A stretch of 64,000 nt of DNA from Actinomyces trachealis (GTDB lineage Bacteria; Actinomycetota; Actinomycetes; Actinomycetales; Actinomycetaceae), in assembly GCF_015711475.1 (NCBI RefSeq), contig NZ_CP065027.1, positions 1,054,001-1,118,000 on the forward strand, in the 5' to 3' direction. Below are positions 59,444-64,000 of the stretch, one piece after another (position 1 is the first letter of the stretch; each line of letters begins with the position of its first letter). Position numbers and translations under genes: made by a program. The notes under the pieces were generated by a model. It worked only from the letters and a program-made list of their open reading frames with translations. It was not told where the DNA came from and did no database searches.

Positions 59444-60679
59444 TCACTTGGCCTTGACGTACAACTCGTCCTTGTCGTAGAAGGCCTTCACCGCGAAGAC
59501 GCCCTTGTTGACCTGGTCGCTTGGGATGATGAAACTGAAGTAACCGGTTACGGTGCCGCCGTCACGGGGCATGTCCATATACCTGAAGTCATCCTGCGCA
59601 CCGTTCAGGTTGTGGATGGACTTGGCCTTGTAGGAGGACGCCTTGTCGTCTACGTAGTCAACCGTCAGTTGGTACTTCTCAAACTGGCCCTTGCCGTGGT
59701 AAGTCACAGTGACCGGTACGCGAATGTACTGGTTGCCAGCACCCGGATCCTCGTAACCGTACTTGCCTTGAGAGGTTTTGATTGCCTCAGTGGCGTCCCA
59801 GGTGACCGTACCGAACTGAATCTCAATGTAGGCATCTGGGTCGTCTGAGTACTTGCCCGCGTGGAAGGTCAGGCCATTGGTCTCGGGGTCAATGGGGTTC
59901 TCTCGCGTCTTGCCCAGGTCACCGTTGGACTTGGGAGCTGTGGACTGCTCGCTGGTAGCAGCCTGGGAGGGCTGGGCGCCTGCGGCCGGTGCATTGCCAC
60001 TGGGCTGCGGGGCGGGAGACACATCTTCGGTCGGGTCAGGGTTGGAAGGCGCTGAGGTCGCGGGGTCAGCGACGGTAGCCGACTTGTCCTTGTCTCCGCC
60101 CAAAGTGAAGACCAGAGCAGTGACCAGCACCAGCACGGCGACGATGCCCACGATGATCGCCCAGAACCACCACTGCTTGGTGATCGGGGTGGCCGCAGCC
60201 TGCCCGCCACCGTTGACGTCCACCGGCTGCCAGCCAGCAGCCTGGGGCTGACCTGGCATGGAGTGGTACGGCGTGGGGGACTGCGCATAGTCCATATTGG
60301 CGGCGTAGGGGCTGGACGACGGAGGGGCGGAGCCCACAACCGGGGCCGGGTGGCCCAGCGGCGTCGTGTTGAAGACGGGCGCTGAAGCAACAGAGGGTGC
60401 GGAGGCGCCAAAAGCAGGGGCGGAGCCTACCGAGGGCGCAGAAGCCTCGAAGGCGGGGGCAGAGCCTACCGACGGCGGGTCGGACACAGGGGCTCCGGTG
60501 GAGATTGCCTGGGTGGGCGCAACACCGGAGAAATCGGTCTCAGGGATCGAGTCATCCAGCCAGAGCTGCCAGCCTTCAGGCGCCGGACCCCATGCGGGGT
60601 CGGGCTGCCAGCCGGCCGGAGGCACGAAGCCCTCGGGAGGGGTGGGCCAGTTCGGGGGCGGGTTGAAGCGCAAGGCCAT
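59444..60679 (-). CDS. Membrane-anchored low-complexity protein with internal repeats
   Basis: A 411-aa protein. The N-terminus (PPPNWPTPPEGFVPPAGWQP then 'DPAWGPAPEGWQLW') is the tryptophan/proline motif common in actinobacterial DUF2510-like membrane proteins. Residues about 70-103 hold a tandem repeat of about 13 residues (unit SAPSVGSAPAFGA, about two and a half copies). One membrane helix follows at about 168-190, then a T/P/S-rich linker, then an extracellular beta-rich domain of about 150 residues resembling DUF4352-type domains ('QYIRVPVTVTYHGKGQFEKY'). Function unknown. GGAGG precedes the ATG. Confidence 0.75.
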   Translation of the reverse strand: MALRFNPPPNWPTPPEGFVPPAGWQPDPAWGPAPEGWQLWLDDSIPETDFSGVAPTQAISTGAPVSDPPSVGSAPAFEASAPSVGSAPAFGASAPSVASAPVFNTTPLGHPAPVVGSAPPSSSPYAANMDYAQSPTPYHSMPGQPQAAGWQPVDVNGGGQAAATPITKQWWFWAIIVGIVAVLVLVTALVFTLGGDKDKSATVADPATSAPSNPDPTEDVSPAPQPSGNAPAAGAQPSQAATSEQSTAPKSNGDLGKTRENPIDPETNGLTFHAGKYSDDPDAYIEIQFGTVTWDATEAIKTSQGKYGYEDPGAGNQYIRVPVTVTYHGKGQFEKYQLTVDYVDDKASSYKAKSIHNLNGAQDDFRYMDMPRDGGTVTGYFSFIIPSDQVNKGVFAVKAFYDKDELYVKAK

Positions 60680-60837
60680 GGAGAACCTCCGTCTAGGGGA
60701 TAGGGGCGCTTAGAGTCTTATGAACGCTTTCAATCTACACGTAAGTCACCTCTACGGGACCTCCCAGACACCCCAACGGCAGGGGGAGTTCTTCCCTTTG
60801 GCGGACTGTCTACGGGATCGTGGCCGCCGATGCGGGC

Positions 60838-61728
60838 TCAAGGAAGGGTCAGAATGCTTGCACCTTCCTCGGTCACCACCAAGGTGTGCTCAAACTGAGC
60901 GGTGCGGGAACGGTCCTTGGTGACCACGGTCCAACCGTCATCCCATTGCTCCCAGTTCTCTGTACCCAAGGTCAGCATGGGCTCAATCGTGAAGACCATG
61001 CCCACTTCCATCACCTCGGCGTGCAACGGGGCGGCGTCATAGTGCGGAATGATCAGGCCAGAATGGAAAGCCTCCCCAACACCGTGCCCCGTGTAGTCGC
61101 GGACCACCCCGTAGGAGAAACGCTTGGCATACTTCTCGATGACGCGGCCAATCACATTGACTTCGCGGCCCGGACGCACCGCTTTGATGCCGCGTTCCAG
61201 CGCCACCCGAGTGCGTTCAATCAACAGGGCGGTCTGCTCATCCACCTCGCCTACCGGGTAGGTGGCGTTGGTGTCGCCGTGGACCCCGTGCTTGTACGCG
61301 GTGACGTCCAAGTTGATGAGATCACCCTCCTGGAGCACCGTTGAGTCAGGGATGCCGTGGCAGATGACCTCATTGATGGAGGTGCAGATGGACTTGGGGA
61401 AACCCATGTAACCCAGGCAGGAAGGATAGGCGCCGTGGTCGCACAAGTACTCGTGCGCTATCCGGTCCAACTCATCGGTGGTCACACCCGGAGCGATCGC
61501 CTTAGCAGCCTCCGCCATCGCCTGGGCAGCGATCTGGCCAGCCTCCCGGATCCGCTCAACAGTCTCACTGTCCTTGATATCCGAGGCCGTCACCACCTCA
61601 GGACCGTCGTGGAACATGTACTCAGGTCGGGCAATCGAGCTGGGGACCTGTCGCTCAGGTGTGAGAACACCCTTGGTGAGGGTGCCCCGGGGGGCGCGGT
61701 CCGCCAGGGAGTCGGTGGAGGAAGTCAT
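60838..61728 (-). CDS. map: Methionine aminopeptidase, type I
   Basis: Removes N-terminal methionine after PDF action. Metal ligands are in '[20 protein letters not shown]' (Asp pair), '[17 protein letters not shown]' (His), '[10 protein letters not shown]' (Glu) and '[13 protein letters not shown]' (Glu), with the substrate histidine in '[11 protein letters not shown]'. At 296 aa it is the longer MapB-type with an N-terminal extension of about 40 residues containing '[15 protein letters not shown]'. ATG start. Confidence 0.95.
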   Translation of the reverse strand: MTSSTDSLADRAPRGTLTKGVLTPERQVPSSIARPEYMFHDGPEVVTASDIKDSETVERIREAGQIAAQAMAEAAKAIAPGVTTDELDRIAHEYLCDHGAYPSCLGYMGFPKSICTSINEVICHGIPDSTVLQEGDLINLDVTAYKHGVHGDTNATYPVGEVDEQTALLIERTRVALERGIKAVRPGREVNVIGRVIEKYAKRFSYGVVRDYTGHGVGEAFHSGLIIPHYDAAPLHAEVMEVGMVFTIEPMLTLGTENWEQWDDGWTVVTKDRSRTAQFEHTLVVTEEGASILTLP

Positions 61729-61831
61729 GCGCCCAGCATAGGAGCCTGCGAGGCACGTACTCTCCCGACATGCACGCTCGCGACTACCTGGCTCAGTCCA
61801 GATCAGCCCTGTCCCAGTTGCCTAGAACCGT

Positions 61832-62761
61832 TCAGGACTCGAACCAGTGCTCAGCGCTCGGGAAAGAGCCATCCCGCACGGCTGCTGCGTAACCTTCCGC
61901 AGCCTGGGCCAGTGCGGCGCCGACCTGCCCGAAGTGCTTGGCAAAGCGAGGTTTCCAGTCAGTCATGCCCGCCATGTCAGTCCACACCAGCACCTGGCCG
62001 TCACAGCGGGCGCCAGCACCAATACCAATCGTGGCGGCCGGGCACTCCCGGGTGACCCGCGCAGCCAGGGGCTCCGGCACCATCTCCAGCACGATGGCTG
62101 GCGCACCGGCTTCAGCCAGCGCCAGGGCGTCTGCCACGAGCCGGTCTCCGGCCTCATCGCCCCGTCCCTGAACGCGAAAGCCACCTAGCATGTTGACGGA
62201 CTGGGGCGTGAAACCCAGGTGCCCAATCACGGGAATGCCTGCGTTGGTTAGCGCCTGCACTGTTTTGACGCGCGGCCTGCCGCCCTCCAGCTTGACCGCG
62301 TTCGCGCCAGCCTTCAACAGCCGCGTGGCGCAGGCCAGGGCTTGCTTGGGGCCGGACTCGTAGGAGCCAAAGGGCATGTCCGCCACCACCATCGCGTACT
62401 TGGTTGCCCGGGCCACCGAGCGGGTGGCCACTAGCATCTCCTCCAGCTCCACGGGGATCGTGGAATCCAGGCCCAGCATCACGTTGCCCAGGGAGTCCCC
62501 TACCAACAGCATGTCGCAGCCAGCATCATCCAAGATCCGCGCGGTGACGGCGTCGTAGGCGGTCAACATCACCAGCTTGTTGCCGTTGGCCTTCGCCTGG
62601 GCAATGTGCTGCACCCGGAAAGGCTTACGTGGGGGCTTAGAGGCAAGACCAGCCTTGGTGCCGCCAGCGGGGGAGACGCCGTCCCCAGGCGCAGAAGGAG
62701 ACAGTGCGCTGGGGGCGTCGCCGGTGGTGGCGGCAGAGGTCTTGCTGGTGGACTCGATCAT
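61832..62761 (-). CDS. panB: 3-methyl-2-oxobutanoate hydroxymethyltransferase
   Basis: First step of pantothenate synthesis, adding a hydroxymethyl group from methylene-tetrahydrofolate to ketoisovalerate. TIM-barrel motifs: 'KLVMLTAYDAVTARILDDAG', 'MLLVGDSLGNVMLGLDSTIP' (metal Asp), 'VVADMPFGSYE' and 'NAVKLEGG', and the catalytic glutamate in 'IVLEMVPEPLA'. The first about 45 residues are a low-complexity extension. 309 aa. Near map and divergent from glnA, as in other Actinobacteria. Confidence 0.96.
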   Translation of the reverse strand: MIESTSKTSAATTGDAPSALSPSAPGDGVSPAGGTKAGLASKPPRKPFRVQHIAQAKANGNKLVMLTAYDAVTARILDDAGCDMLLVGDSLGNVMLGLDSTIPVELEEMLVATRSVARATKYAMVVADMPFGSYESGPKQALACATRLLKAGANAVKLEGGRPRVKTVQALTNAGIPVIGHLGFTPQSVNMLGGFRVQGRGDEAGDRLVADALALAEAGAPAIVLEMVPEPLAARVTRECPAATIGIGAGARCDGQVLVWTDMAGMTDWKPRFAKHFGQVGAALAQAAEGYAAAVRDGSFPSAEHWFES

Positions 62762-62918
62762 GGCTCCAGCCTACCCAGGCCTAGGGGGCGCATCACCGCT
62801 AGCTCCGTCCACCTGCGGTGCGGACACTTCAACGCGAGCCGCAGGCAAGGCACAATGGCACGAACCGGGGGCGGCCCGGCGTCGTCGCCCTACCGTTGGG
62901 GCTGGAGGGAGAACCGCA

Positions 62919-64000
62919 GTGGACAAGCAGCAGGAGTTCGTACTGCGTACCATCGAGGAGCGTGACATCCGCTTCGTGCGCCTGTGGTTCACCGACGTGC
63001 TTGGTCAACTCAAGTCAGTTGCTGTAGCCCCCGCCGAAATCGAGGGCGCCTTTGAGGAAGGCATCGGCTTTGACGGCTCTGCCGTGGAGGGCCTCACCCG
63101 CGTCTACGAGTCAGACATGCTCCTGGCCCCTGACCCCGCCAGCTTCCAAATGTTGCCCTGGCGTGACGGCGTGGCCCGCATGTTCTGCGACATCCTCACC
63201 CCCGACGGCTTGCCTGCCCGCACCGACCCACGCGCCGTCCTGGAGCGCCAACTCGCCCGCGTGGCGGAGGCCGGATTCACCTGCTATGTGCACCCCGAGA
63301 TCGAGTTCTACCTGGTGGACCGCCACCTTGATGGCTCCGTGCACCCAACCGACCACGCCGGGTACTTTGACCACGTGCCCGGAGGCACCGCCCACGGTTT
63401 CCGCCGCCGCGCCATTCTCATGCTGGAACAGATGGGCGTCTCGGTGGAGTTCTCCCACCACGAGGGCGGCCCCGGTCAAAACGAGATCGACCTGCGCCTC
63501 GCTGACGCCCTGTCCATGGCTGACAACATCATGACCTTCCGGGCTGTGGTCCAGGAAGTGGCCTTGCAGGAAGGCAGCCACGCCACCTTCATGCCCAAGC
63601 CCTTCGTGGGGCATCCCGGTAGCGGCATGCACACCCACTTCTCCCTGTTCGAAGGGGACCGTAACGCTTTCTTCGACCCGGCGGGCCAGTACCAGCTCTC
63701 GGCCACCGGCCGCTCCTTTATTGCAGGCCTGCTGAGACACGCTGCCGAGATCACGGCTGTCACCAACCAGCACGTCAATTCCTACAAGCGCCTCTGGGGT
63801 GGGGACGAGGCCCCCAGCTTCATCTGCTGGGGCCACAACAACCGTTCCGCCCTGGTACGTGTGCCCATGCATAAACCCGGCAAAGCCCAGTCCGTGCGTG
63901 TGGAGTACCGCGGTATCGACTCCTCCGCCAACCCCTACCTGGCCTACGCCGTCATCCTCGCGGCCGGACTGAAGGGCATCGAGGAGGGCTACGAGCTTCC
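62919..64000 (+). CDS. glnA2: Glutamine synthetase, type I (GlnA2-like), 5' part
   Basis: ATP-dependent formation of glutamine from glutamate and ammonia. The gene runs off the right edge; about 360 codons are visible. GTG start (62919) with GGAGGGA upstream. Landmarks: 'EEGIGFDGSAVEGL', 'VHPEIEFYLVDR', 'GGPGQNEIDLRLADAL', 'GSGMHTHFSLFEGDR' (metal histidine and glutamate sites), 'VNSYKRLWGG' and 'NPYLAYAVILAAGLKGIE', the region just before the regulatory tyrosine in class I-beta enzymes. The panB neighbourhood and sequence style fit GlnA2 of Actinobacteria rather than the main GlnA1. Confidence 0.9.
   Translation, partial: MDKQQEFVLRTIEERDIRFVRLWFTDVLGQLKSVAVAPAEIEGAFEEGIGFDGSAVEGLTRVYESDMLLAPDPASFQMLPWRDGVARMFCDILTPDGLPARTDPRAVLERQLARVAEAGFTCYVHPEIEFYLVDRHLDGSVHPTDHAGYFDHVPGGTAHGFRRRAILMLEQMGVSVEFSHHEGGPGQNEIDLRLADALSMADNIMTFRAVVQEVALQEGSHATFMPKPFVGHPGSGMHTHFSLFEGDRNAFFDPAGQYQLSATGRSFIAGLLRHAAEITAVTNQHVNSYKRLWGGDEAPSFICWGHNNRSALVRVPMHKPGKAQSVRVEYRGIDSSANPYLAYAVILAAGLKGIEEGYEL

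Overview
The window looks like chromosomal DNA of a high-GC actinobacterium, most likely a member of the Actinomycetaceae (Actinomyces/Schaalia-like). This rests on the frequent GTG starts, the chains of GTGA/ATGA-overlapping genes, the character of the rRNA operon, and several families essentially confined to Actinobacteria (SteA/SteB, FasR, DUF3043, DUF3052, DUF3145). No database search was possible; all family names come from motif and sequence recognition.

Layout. 1-3656: the end of an O-antigen-ligase-like membrane protein, argH, and a small DNA-repair group (AAG-type glycosylase, a gutted methyltransferase remnant, an HhH-GPD glycosylase). 3791-5053: tyrS. 5054-10950: a complete 16S-23S-5S rRNA operon with two tandem promoters, no tRNA in the spacer, a 34-bp 23S processing stem and a terminator hairpin. 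11046-23980: the conserved actinobacterial block TPR protein, HAD phosphatase, small ORF, tlyA, nadK, recN, steA, steB, a MraY/WecA-like protein, murJ, a glycosyltransferase and a NUDIX hydrolase, mostly translationally coupled. 24169-30860: a full SUF Fe-S operon (sufR-B-D-C-S-U-T) behind a candidate SufR operator.

30876-36269 is a less conserved stretch with visible decay: a flavodoxin, a wrecked ABC exporter, a frameshifted MerR regulator, a zinc metallopeptidase, pyrD, a broken aldo/keto reductase and a DUF3043 protein. 36310-43722: M20 dipeptidase, glycerate-kinase-like protein, LacI regulator, dgt and dnaG. 43750-46785: def, a conserved hypothetical, tRNA-Asn, DUF3145 and a DUF7916-like protein. 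46830-54434 (minus strand): aceE, a DUF3060 lipoprotein and the fatty-acid cluster fasR-fabD-acpP-fabF, from which the usual fabH is absent. 54715-59414: DUF3052, tRNA-Val, a YgjV-like protein, a very unusual isoleucine-type tRNA, tRNA-Leu(UAA), Nif3, a coiled-coil 'zinc ribbon' protein without cysteines, yaaA and rnpB. 59444-64000: a repeat-bearing membrane protein, map, panB and the 5' part of a glutamine synthetase gene.

Most genes are housekeeping: translation, cell-envelope and division, Fe-S assembly, fatty-acid supply and replication priming. The most unusual item is the 94-nt tRNA gene at 56112-56205. It has two consecutive anticodon-like hairpins, one with UAU and one with the GAU loop of ordinary tRNA-Ile, so both would read isoleucine codons. 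A second theme is gene decay by internal deletion: a methyltransferase, an ABC transporter and an aldo/keto reductase have each lost their middle while keeping both ends.
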